Positions 1 through 7,061 of a DNA stretch of 12,645 bases are shown in pieces. This stretch comes from Cyanobacteria bacterium UBA947. GTDB taxonomy: Bacteria > Cyanobacteriota > Vampirovibrionia > Gastranaerophilales > Gastranaerophilaceae. The stretch's first letter is position 1; every line of letters starts with the position of its first letter. The notes below the pieces were generated by a model, which had not been told where the DNA came from, searched no databases, and was given only the letters and a program-made list of their open reading frames with translations. Where the stretch lies: assembly GCA_002293275.1 (NCBI GenBank), contig DBCX01000036.1, positions 1,197-13,841 of the forward strand. Direction: 5' to 3'. The translations under genes were made by a program, and so were the position numbers.

Positions 1-1379
1 CAGCTGAACGCCTTAATCAGCTCTTCTGTCTTGTCGTTGAACTTGAACGGATAAGCCTCCTGTGCCGGTTTTATCCCGAAAAACCGGGCTCTGGGGTTTT
101 GGAACACCGCCCAAACCGCCGTCGGATAAGTTCCCGCCGTCAGCACAACCGCGTTATCCGGCAGCTGCAAATCCTCAAAATACACCGGCTCATACTTTGT
201 CGTCCTGTGATAGTCGCTGTAATGGGTCGTGGAAAGCAGCACCACCGCCAGCGCCAAGAGAATCCATTTTGGCTTGTCCGTCAAGTAGAGCACCGCCGCC
301 AAAATAATCACGCCCGACAGCAGGCAAACCGGCATGTAATAGCGCACCAGCGAAAACATCCACAACCACACCAAATACGACACCGCCGCAAACAACACAA
401 CAAAATGCAGCCGGTTTTTGTCAAAGAATTTGGTTTTGAACGGCCGTTTTATCGCCTCGCACCCGATTATGACAAGCGCTGCAATGTACGTTAGCAAATA
501 CCGAAAATCCACAAACAAACCCTCAATATAAACCGGCTGGCTGCCTGACGGATTGTTCCAGAAAAACGGATAAAACAGCCATTGGAAAAGAGTTTGCGGC
601 TTGCCCCTGTCATCTGTGAAACTCATCTGCAGCGCCAGATCGGATTTGAAAAAATCGTTAAAATACGGGAAAAACGGGTTTTTGAAGAACTTCCACAAGA
701 CCACCATCCAGTACCCGCCCGTTAACGTGAACCCCAGCGCAAGCGCCGCCGCTGTTACACCCAAAATTTTCCACGGCGACTCAAACCGTTTGGCCATCAG
801 GCACAGCGTCAAAAAATACGTTAGTGCAAAAACGCCCGCGGTGAGTTTCAACCCCGTGCCGAGCCCGAGCAAAAGCCCCGCCGCAAACAGCAGCCGCGTG
901 CGTTTGACACCGTCGCCGGAAAACAAATATTTGACCGCCAAAAATACCGCTCCCAGCACAAAAACCGCAACCGCGTTATCGCCCATCGTGCTGCCCGCCT
1001 GCGCAACCGTCAGCGCGCCCGTCATCGCTATCACCGTGCAGAAAACCACGAACACCGGTTTGCCCTTAAAAATTACATCGGATATTTTGTACACCAAAAA
1101 TCCCGCCAGCCCGTAGGATTGCCCGAGCAAAAACGTTATCAAAACCGGATGCGCGCCAAGATGTTTTATCATCAGATAATACGGCAGGTCAATGAGCGGG
1201 TTTATGTATGTCTGAACGCCCGCCGGGAACGCGTCAAATCCCAATTTGCCGTTCAAAAACGCAAACGGCCCGTACAAATGGTAGTTTGCCCAGTCCCAGG
1301 AATGGTCAAACCCTTGCCAGACGCTCACCGCGCCCGCAACCAAAAGACATAACACCAGTACAACAAAATCTTTTTTCAT
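1..1379 (-). CDS. Multi-pass membrane glycosyltransferase, GT-C type (3' end beyond the window)
   Basis: Reading the minus strand from the ATG at 1379 gives 459 uninterrupted residues with no stop before the left edge, so the C-terminus is missing. The protein starts with a hydrophobic signal-anchor (MKKDFVVLVLCLLVAGAV). A short loop with SWDWANYHLYGPFAF follows, and then many hydrophobic helices broken by short basic loops. An acidic/aromatic first periplasmic loop, the later INPLIDLPYYL segment and an LVRYYMPV segment are typical of GT-C enzymes that use polyprenyl-phosphate sugars (ArnT/PMT/GT39-GT87-like). The last part visible looks like a soluble C-terminal domain. The family-level call comes from topology and motif style; donor and acceptor are unknown. 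An extended -10 box lies 8 bases upstream of the ATG, so the mRNA may be nearly leaderless. It could be the transferase partner of the GT2/deacetylase pair about 8 kb away (inference). Confidence 0.75.
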   Translation of the reverse strand, partial: MKKDFVVLVLCLLVAGAVSVWQGFDHSWDWANYHLYGPFAFLNGKLGFDAFPAGVQTYINPLIDLPYYLMIKHLGAHPVLITFLLGQSYGLAGFLVYKISDVIFKGKPVFVVFCTVIAMTGALTVAQAGSTMGDNAVAVFVLGAVFLAVKYLFSGDGVKRTRLLFAAGLLLGLGTGLKLTAGVFALTYFLTLCLMAKRFESPWKILGVTAAALALGFTLTGGYWMVVLWKFFKNPFFPYFNDFFKSDLALQMSFTDDRGKPQTLFQWLFYPFFWNNPSGSQPVYIEGLFVDFRYLLTYIAALVIIGCEAIKRPFKTKFFDKNRLHFVVLFAAVSYLVWLWMFSLVRYYMPVCLLSGVIILAAVLYLTDKPKWILLALAVVLLSTTHYSDYHRTTKYEPVYFEDLQLPDNAVVLTAGTYPTAVWAVFQNPRARFFGIKPAQEAYPFKFNDKTEELIKAFS

Positions 1380-1387
1380 TAAATATT

Positions 1388-1396
1388 ATTGTACCA
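1388..1396 (-). promoter_or_regulatory. Extended -10 promoter for the minus-strand glycosyltransferase
   Basis: On the minus strand this reads TGGTACAAT, a TGn extended -10 followed by a near-consensus hexamer. The ATG starts 8 bases after the hexamer, so transcription would begin at or just before the start codon. No good -35 is seen; the -35 position (about 1411-1416) falls in the left arm of the inverted repeat. Confidence 0.5.
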
Positions 1397-1410
1397 CGAT
1401 TTTGCGCGGG

Positions 1411-1434
1411 CCATGTTACAATCTGTTAACATGG
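1411..1434. repeat. Perfect 8-bp inverted repeat, candidate operator in a divergent promoter region
   Basis: CCATGTTA (1411-1418) and TAACATGG (1427-1434) are exact reverse complements separated by 8 bases, one turn between arm centres plus a few bases, as for a dimeric helix-turn-helix regulator. The repeat covers the -10 and predicted start of the rightward promoter and the -35 position of the leftward promoter. No regulator gene is in the window. It could also form a weak RNA hairpin, but most of it lies upstream of the predicted transcript. Confidence 0.45.
1414..1422 (+). promoter_or_regulatory. Extended -10 promoter for the 999-residue protease-like gene
   Basis: TGTTACAAT is a TGn extended -10 with the hexamer at 1417-1422. 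It predicts a start near 1429 and a 57-base leader ending in the Shine-Dalgarno GGAGG at 1474-1478, 7 bases before the ATG. No convincing -35 is visible, which is acceptable for extended -10 promoters. Confidence 0.45.
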
Positions 1435-1485
1435 TAACAAAAAAATATTTTCACCGAACTTAAAGCAGGACATGGAGGAAGTAAG

Positions 1486-4485
1486 ATGAGAATAAATAAA
1501 GTAGAGTACAATTACCCCGGCGCCGTGTCACAACAGTCACAGGCTAAATCAAACCCAATCGCGGCGACGCAAACGCTAACAGGACTTGCCGCCCCGTCAT
1601 ATCAACACTTTCAAGGATACAATTATCAGACGTTTACCGGCGGCGGTTCAAATAACAAAATAAAATTCATCAACGATAATCTCAACGGGCAGGGCGAAGA
1701 GCTGATGAAAGCGGCGACCTCTCTTGCGAAAAAACACAATAACTCCCAAATAACCCAGTATCACATGCTCTCTGCGGTGCTAAGTCAGGTTAACAAATAT
1801 ATTGATGACCTTGATTCCGGCAAAAAAACCTACAAAGAAGGCGATGATTTCAACCCACTGGTAACACAGTTTGAAATAAATATAACCAAGGATATGTTCA
1901 AAGACAAAGATCAGCGAAAAGCCGTCAAACCCGTCATTGAAAAAACAATCGCGGATTTGGACAAGATAATGGAGCAGATGCCTAAGTCTAAACTACCTTT
2001 CGCAACCAAGCCTGCATTTGAAAAGCAGTTTGTAAACGATATATATCAAGAGGCAACCGAGTCGGCCGTGCCAACAGAGGACACGGACGGCGCTACTGCC
2101 CCGCCTGTGACAGTTTCTCCGGATAGCTTGATGAGGGCAACAATGTTTACTCAAAACCAAAAATTCTTTGAAGAGACGTCAGATCCGTTTATCATGGCGC
2201 TCAAAGACGCGACATATCTTGACAAAACACCGGTTGAGGAAAAAACCCACCTGTCGTTCTATGATGGCAAGGCGGAAAATATTTGGAAAAACCTTGCAGT
2301 CGGCACAAACTCCGTTATCCTCTACGACAAAGGTGTCAACCCCAAACACCTGGTTAACAGCGTGCTGACTGTTTTTGACAAAAATCCTGACGGGTTCAAA
2401 AACCTCAAAAAAGATAACACCGAAATCCTTAACATAAAATTTGACGAGTGTTTTGATATGGACTATATTGAGTCAAAGATGCGTGATTTTGCCAAAAACA
2501 AGGACAAAAACTACATCATCATCACCACAACTATGGACAAGGCTAACGATGTGACAAACCTTTACAAATACAGAGTAGAAAAGCTCAAAGAGACGCCCGA
2601 GAACGTCAAGTTCATCATGATGGCCGACAAGGATAAATACTACTCCGAGTGCGACTCGGCCGTGAAGGAATACTACACTGATTTTGCCGAGGTGACTGTG
2701 CCTGTTATGAACATGCAGCAGGCTAAAAAAGCATTTGAGCAGCAGCCAAAGCTTATGGAAAAAATTAAAAAACCGTTCACAAAAGCTGCCGTTGACAAAT
2801 GTGTTGAGGTATCATCAGTGCTGCCGGGCAACTATCCGGAAAAAGCTTTGAATACAATGAAATTGGTCGCGGCATACTGCGTTGACAAAGATAAAATAAC
2901 ACCGGAAGACGTTTCAAAATACGTTAGCGAAGCAGCGGAAAGGTTCAAAAAAGTTGATAACAACAACTCCGTTAAGACCGTTCTTGATACGGGAATCACG
3001 TTAAAAGATATGATTGGCGCGCCTTCGACAAAAAAAGAGGCCCAATCAATAGTTGACCGGATTAAGCGTAACTCTCACGGGACCAACGGTTACATTGTTT
3101 ATTCACAGGACTGTTCTGTCGGCGCCGGCAGAAAATATACCGCAAAAACCATCGCGGGCGAAGCAAAAGTTCCGTATGTTGAAATCAACGCCGTTGATTT
3201 CGGGACGGAAAAAGTCAGCTTGTTTGATGATTCCAGCATGACGCCGGAAGCTTCAATGAAGAAACTATTCTCACAAATTAAAGCTCAGGCCGAAACCAAC
3301 CCGCACAAGTCAGCCGTGTTGTTTATAGAAAACTTCATTTATTTTTCTGTCGGGGAGATGGTTTCTGAATACCACGAAAAAGCTATGTCGCAGTTGATTC
3401 GCGAAATGAACCAGGCGGATGAGCAAGGGTTCAACATAGCGGTAATCGGTTCTACAAACGATCCTACTTTGGTCGGGGAGGCTGCGGCAAAATCGCTTAA
3501 ATTTAATAACCTTATAATGGTCGATGCACCGGGGTACTACAAAGAGCTGCGTTCTGAAATCCTTGAATTTAACATCAAAAAGCAAGGCATCAAACTGGCA
3601 GGTAAAGACGATGCGCAGAAAAAAGAGGTTCTTGATTTTGTCGCGCAAATAACGGAATATTTCCCTCACGTTTACATACTGGGCTTGCTTGATAAGGCAA
3701 AGAATGTCGCAAAAGAACGCGGACACAAAGCTATTGATAAGGCGGATTTCACAGAGGCCTATTTGCAATTGACAACCGGCCGGCCTGCACCGAGTGAGGA
3801 CACAGTCGACAGAACAAAGATTGTCACATCACACGAATGCGGCCATGCGTTGAACCTTGTTGTTATGCAGAACTTGATGAAAAATTACGGAAAACCTTGG
3901 CATATCGGCAACAAAGTAAACTTCATCACCCTTGACCCAAGAGGCGATTACGGCGGTGCGGTATACGACGGCAGAAACGGTAACAATGAACACTCATTTG
4001 AAGTAACGTTTGCTGATTTGGTCTGCTGCTTTGGCGGAACATCGTGCGAAAACAAATTCTACGGCATAGACGGAAGCTGGGGAATTACTCAGGATATGGC
4101 TCAGGCGACAAATTCTGCAACTATGGCGAGTGCAATAATGGGGCAAGGCGCCTTCTTTGGTAAAAAATCGCTTAACGGTGCAGAGTTTATGGGTGATGAT
4201 GACAAAGAAAGAATCAACGCCGATATCCGCACGCTGCTTATCAACGCGCAAACAGCATCGGATTTGATAACAGATACCTATTCCGATTTTATTAAGGAAT
4301 GGACCGACAAGCACCACAGTAAAGTCGGTACGGGTGAATGTCTGATTCTTGGCGAAGATTTTGAAAAAGAGCTTGCCGACTGGACGGCAAAACAACCTGC
4401 GCAAAAACAGGCGGAGTTTGCCGCAGCCGATGAAATGCTGCTGGATATCATCAAAGCAGCCAAAGCCGGCAAAATCGTTATGTAA
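1486..4485 (+). CDS. Clp/FtsH-like chimeric protein: two degenerate AAA modules plus an intact M41 zinc-protease domain
   Basis: 999 residues; strong Shine-Dalgarno GGAGG 7 bases before the ATG. Domains read by eye: a polar Gln/Asn-rich leader (1-60); a Clp N-domain-like helix pair (about 70-130, ITQYHMLSAVL); a Clp D1-like AAA module (about 260-480) whose P-loop position reads GVNPKH (283-288) and whose Walker B position lacks acids; an FtsH-like AAA module (about 515-765); and an M41 peptidase domain (about 770-985). In the FtsH-like module Walker A is CSVGAGRK (543-550, Lys replaced by Arg), Walker B is VLFIEN (E615, N616 in place of Asp-Glu), sensor-1 Asn658 remains, and the arginine-finger segment reads KSLKFNN (669-675). 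The protease has HECGH (783-787) and D870 in TQDMAQAT, matching the third zinc ligand of FtsH. No transmembrane segment is seen, unlike FtsH, so it is probably cytosolic. Inference: an active protease on catalytically dead or much altered ATPase rings. Substrate and partners are unknown. Confidence 0.85.
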   Translation: MRINKVEYNYPGAVSQQSQAKSNPIAATQTLTGLAAPSYQHFQGYNYQTFTGGGSNNKIKFINDNLNGQGEELMKAATSLAKKHNNSQITQYHMLSAVLSQVNKYIDDLDSGKKTYKEGDDFNPLVTQFEINITKDMFKDKDQRKAVKPVIEKTIADLDKIMEQMPKSKLPFATKPAFEKQFVNDIYQEATESAVPTEDTDGATAPPVTVSPDSLMRATMFTQNQKFFEETSDPFIMALKDATYLDKTPVEEKTHLSFYDGKAENIWKNLAVGTNSVILYDKGVNPKHLVNSVLTVFDKNPDGFKNLKKDNTEILNIKFDECFDMDYIESKMRDFAKNKDKNYIIITTTMDKANDVTNLYKYRVEKLKETPENVKFIMMADKDKYYSECDSAVKEYYTDFAEVTVPVMNMQQAKKAFEQQPKLMEKIKKPFTKAAVDKCVEVSSVLPGNYPEKALNTMKLVAAYCVDKDKITPEDVSKYVSEAAERFKKVDNNNSVKTVLDTGITLKDMIGAPSTKKEAQSIVDRIKRNSHGTNGYIVYSQDCSVGAGRKYTAKTIAGEAKVPYVEINAVDFGTEKVSLFDDSSMTPEASMKKLFSQIKAQAETNPHKSAVLFIENFIYFSVGEMVSEYHEKAMSQLIREMNQADEQGFNIAVIGSTNDPTLVGEAAAKSLKFNNLIMVDAPGYYKELRSEILEFNIKKQGIKLAGKDDAQKKEVLDFVAQITEYFPHVYILGLLDKAKNVAKERGHKAIDKADFTEAYLQLTTGRPAPSEDTVDRTKIVTSHECGHALNLVVMQNLMKNYGKPWHIGNKVNFITLDPRGDYGGAVYDGRNGNNEHSFEVTFADLVCCFGGTSCENKFYGIDGSWGITQDMAQATNSATMASAIMGQGAFFGKKSLNGAEFMGDDDKERINADIRTLLINAQTASDLITDTYSDFIKEWTDKHHSKVGTGECLILGEDFEKELADWTAKQPAQKQAEFAAADEMLLDIIKAAKAGKIVM

Positions 4486-4499
4486 TTTCGCGTATTTTG

Positions 4500-4508
4500 T
4501 GCGATAAT
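4500..4508 (+). promoter_or_regulatory. Possible extended -10 promoter for the Mini-III gene
   Basis: TGCGATAAT is a TGn extended -10, with the hexamer at 4503-4508. Transcription would start near 4515, just before the second in-frame ATG (4516). If real, the gene makes its own leaderless mRNA beginning MDLRNLAYLGDAV. The alternative is co-transcription with the protease-like gene, whose stop ends at 4485. Confidence 0.35.
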
Positions 4509-4863
4509 GTCAGCTATGGACTTACGTAACCTTGCATATCTTGGCGATGCGGTCTGGGAACTGCACGTCAGAGAAATTACGACAAAAACCGATTTGAAAT
4601 CGCAGCAGCTGCACAAACTCACGACCGATAAAGTCAACGCGCAGTTTCAAAGCGGTTTGCTCGCGGTGCTTGATGAAATTTTGACGCCCGAGGAGGCTGA
4701 TATTGCGCGCCGCGCGCGCAACCTGCCAATTCCCGCGGGCAGAAAAAATATTCAAGCCCAATACCGGCAGGCAACCGCGTTTGAGGCGCTTATCGGCTGG
4801 TGGCACGTGAACGACAAAGCGCGCCTTGAAGCCATAAAAGAGTTTTTAAGTAAATATTTGTAA
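4507..4863 (+). CDS. mrnC: Mini-ribonuclease III (RNase III-type catalytic domain without dsRBD)
   Basis: 118 residues. Mini-III trims double-stranded ends of the 23S rRNA precursor in Bacillus and has relatives in Cyanobacteria and plastids. It is a dimer of RNase III catalytic domains with no dsRNA-binding domain, and this length fits. The RNase III signature is visible as LAYLGDAVWELHVR near the N-terminus (with the catalytic Asp of GDA) and as ATAFEALIGWW near residue 95 (with the metal-binding Glu). The family-typical linker RRARNLPIPAGRK lies between them. The start is ambiguous. ATG 4507 adds three residues and has no Shine-Dalgarno. ATG 4516 fits an extended -10 box that overlaps 4507 and would make the mRNA leaderless. 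The gene begins 21 bases after the protease-like gene and could share its transcript. Confidence 0.9.
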   Translation: MSAMDLRNLAYLGDAVWELHVREITTKTDLKSQQLHKLTTDKVNAQFQSGLLAVLDEILTPEEADIARRARNLPIPAGRKNIQAQYRQATAFEALIGWWHVNDKARLEAIKEFLSKYL

Positions 4864-4939
4864 ACAAACTGCCGGAATTAATAAAGTTTGCCCCAAAACA
4901 TGTCGTCCAACATGGAAAGTATTTATAAGGGGACATTCC

Positions 4940-7024
4940 ATGGCAAATATAGGTAGAAATCAAGAAATTAAAATCGGCGATCAAACTTACAATTGGCAAA
5001 ATAGTAAAGTGCTGATTGACTCGCAAGCGCTTCAAACTATTTTTGGCGGCGTGCAAACAAAGGGCGCGGAGAAGCTCTTGAAAGATATAGATGGCGAGGG
5101 CAGCTTGTTTGGCCGCGATAACAGTCTTGATGCCGATGAAGCAGCCAAAATTTTGAAGTTAGGTAAGAACGCGACAGCGGAAGACAAGCAAGACGCGCTT
5201 ACTAAACTTACCAACCTTGTGCAGCTGCAAACCAAAGGGTTTTATGACGACAACGAGGGGCTAAGACGCTACGCCGACGGGTCTGCTGCCACGCCAACAA
5301 CACTTGAGGACGGACGCGTAAAGTATGAACACAGAAGCGCCAACGGTACTCTTTTGAAAACAAGATTTGTTAACGATCTTGGCAGCGGAAGATTTAATAT
5401 TGAAGAAACCGACGCCGAAGGTAAAGTAACGGTGGAGTCAAACGGCGTCCAAATAGGTGATGCAGACCCCAGAGAGTTTGATATAAAAACCGCCGCAAAA
5501 CGTGCGGAAATCCAAGAGCAAGGCGTTGCCAACCAAAATCGTGACATAGGCGAGACAGTTACGGACGTCACAATAAAAGACGGTGTGACAACAACAATCG
5601 TCGCAAAACAAGGTCCGAACGGAACAACCGGCGAATTTATCGAAAAGAAGGTCGAAGACGGCGACAAAACGACGGTTGAAAAACCTGTGACCGAGCGATT
5701 TAACGAAAAAGTTACGACTGTCGGCACCGGCGAGTATGCAGACGTGACAACAGAAATTCTTGACAAGGCTGATCAGGACAACGAGTTTGTGACTTACAAA
5801 AAGGATCCTGACGGCGAGATAAAAGCTGAAATAACGAATGAAACGAAACAATTTTTTGTTGATAATTTACCGGGAAATGACCGGTTGAAAACACTGTTGA
5901 CCGTGGATTCTTTTGACGCCACTCCGCAACAACGCTATGCCAAGGATTTTATTGACAGAAATGAAAACTCAACGCTGGAAATTAAGCCAACAGGTAATGT
6001 CGAAAGACAAGATGCAACGGATGAGATTGGCCGTGTGGTCAAAAGCCAGATGTACGGATACGAGGGCGATAGGCTCAAAACTGTTGATTCCAGTACCGGT
6101 ATTGATGAAAAATTGAACGACCAGGTGACGGTTACTTTTAATGCAGTCGGTAATGAAGAGTCCAGACGCGTAATCCACTTTAACAAGGAAACAAATACTT
6201 TAAACGATACCATAGGCCATGCTGTAACAAGCAACGGCGGTAACAGAATACAGACTTTTGGCCCGGGCACCGTAGCCGCGGATGAAATCGGCAAGCCGAT
6301 AACTGATGTTGAAGATGCCAAGCCGGTTCGCGATACTAATATCAAAAATCGTGACGCTGACCGCAACCCGACAGAGGCACGGGTTACCGAGTATGACGAA
6401 GCCGGCAACAGAACGGTTACGGCGTACAGCACCGCAGCTGATGCAGTGACAGTGGGCGAAATCAAATATGACGGCAAAACCCCGACAGAAGCAGTGTTTA
6501 ATAAATACGCGCCGGATACCAAGCTCACATTAAACACAAGCACAGACCCGATCGCAGGTACGGGCAAGATAATTTTACCTGAGGACGCAGAGCCTGTTGA
6601 TACGATACTCGTCAAAGCCGACGGCACCGACGCTGTTGTCACGCGCGAGATAAACGGTTACACAATCACCGATACCAGAGAGGGGTTTGATTTTAATGAC
6701 CTGAACTCCGGCAACTCAAAGACAAAAATTTATGCCAAAGATAGTGCCGACCCTATAACAATGACGTTTAAAGACGGTGAGGTGTCATCTGTTAAAGTTG
6801 GCGAAACAACTTATACTTTTGCAGACGGTATAAAAGAAGCCGAGCTTGGCAACACAACCGACGGGTTTAATCCTTCAAGCTGGAAGTTCACCACAAAAAC
6901 CGAAGACGGCGTGACAACAACTCGCCAGTACCTGCGAAACGAAAACTACAAAGAGCAAGTGGGCAATAACGACCCTGTCTGGTATACCCCTGCCGGAGAA
7001 GAGATAAACCTCCCGGGGGAGTAG
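4940..7024 (+). CDS. Large orphan protein with RHS/YD-like sequence; zero-frame product of a candidate frameshift gene
   Basis: 694 residues; Shine-Dalgarno AAGGGGA (4927-4933) 6 bases before the ATG. I do not recognise a named family. There is no signal peptide or membrane helix. Residues 1-110 are a compact helical region with a Ca-binding-like acidic loop (D49, D51, D60, D64, D66, E67; DIDGEG and LDADEA) resembling a distorted EF-hand or dockerin loop. The rest is rich in Thr, Asp, Glu, Lys and Gly, with alternating beta-like stretches. Several short motifs resemble YD/RHS repeats, such as VTEYDEAGNRTVTAY (about residue 478), EIKYDG and MYGYEGDRLKTV. This suggests a long beta-repeat protein, perhaps a structural or effector-like protein. 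It ends NLPGE-stop, immediately after a slippery-type heptamer, and the -1 frame runs on for 190 codons in similar style. The upstream gene ends 76 bases earlier and no convincing promoter is seen between them. Confidence 0.8.
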   Translation: MANIGRNQEIKIGDQTYNWQNSKVLIDSQALQTIFGGVQTKGAEKLLKDIDGEGSLFGRDNSLDADEAAKILKLGKNATAEDKQDALTKLTNLVQLQTKGFYDDNEGLRRYADGSAATPTTLEDGRVKYEHRSANGTLLKTRFVNDLGSGRFNIEETDAEGKVTVESNGVQIGDADPREFDIKTAAKRAEIQEQGVANQNRDIGETVTDVTIKDGVTTTIVAKQGPNGTTGEFIEKKVEDGDKTTVEKPVTERFNEKVTTVGTGEYADVTTEILDKADQDNEFVTYKKDPDGEIKAEITNETKQFFVDNLPGNDRLKTLLTVDSFDATPQQRYAKDFIDRNENSTLEIKPTGNVERQDATDEIGRVVKSQMYGYEGDRLKTVDSSTGIDEKLNDQVTVTFNAVGNEESRRVIHFNKETNTLNDTIGHAVTSNGGNRIQTFGPGTVAADEIGKPITDVEDAKPVRDTNIKNRDADRNPTEARVTEYDEAGNRTVTAYSTAADAVTVGEIKYDGKTPTEAVFNKYAPDTKLTLNTSTDPIAGTGKIILPEDAEPVDTILVKADGTDAVVTREINGYTITDTREGFDFNDLNSGNSKTKIYAKDSADPITMTFKDGEVSSVKVGETTYTFADGIKEAELGNTTDGFNPSSWKFTTKTEDGVTTTRQYLRNENYKEQVGNNDPVWYTPAGEEINLPGE

Positions 7025-7061
7025 AGGCCCTTAATACACAACTCGCCGAAGAGTTAAGGGC
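7012..7061 (+). promoter_or_regulatory. Candidate programmed -1 ribosomal frameshift signal
   Basis: C CCG GGG (7012-7018) fits the X XXY YYZ slippery pattern in the correct phase: zero-frame codons CCG and GGG, then GAG and TAG (7022-7024). Eight bases downstream a stem-loop begins. GCCCTTAA (7027-7034) and TTAAGGGC (7054-7061) are exact complements, with an inner AACTC/GAGTT stem (7040-7044 / 7051-7055) as alternative or partial extension. A Shine-Dalgarno-like purine run, GGAGAAGAG (6995-7003), lies 8-16 bases upstream, as in dnaX-type sites. The two frames overlap only from 6970 to 7024, and this is the only in-phase heptamer there. GC-only slippery sites are usually weak, and loss of one G from the five-G run would give the same layout. 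Confidence 0.5.

Noticed and set aside
62..1352. Plus-strand open frames across 62-1352
   Set aside because: They are antisense to one continuous membrane-protein frame on the minus strand and have basic, low-complexity translations.
4865..4890. CAAACT / AGTTTG inverted repeat after Mini-III as terminator
   Set aside because: Only 6 bp with a 14-base loop and followed by CCCC, so no T-tract; likely chance.
4899..4915. CATGT-N6-ACATG inverted repeat before the 4940 gene as an operator
   Set aside because: Five-base arms are too short to separate from chance, and no promoter can be placed beside it.
5084..5142. True EF-hand in the 694-residue protein
   Set aside because: Acidic residues resemble a Ca loop but spacing is longer than the canonical 12-residue loop; kept only as a description.
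5269..6642. Long minus-strand open frames inside the 4940-7024 gene
   Set aside because: Ser/Val/Thr-rich antisense shadows of a biased coding sequence; no ribosome binding site or recognisable motif.
7027..7061. Stem-loop after the 7024 stop as a rho-independent terminator
   Set aside because: The exact stem is followed by TAACGAC, not a T-run, and the -1 frame continues through it; position fits a frameshift stimulator better.
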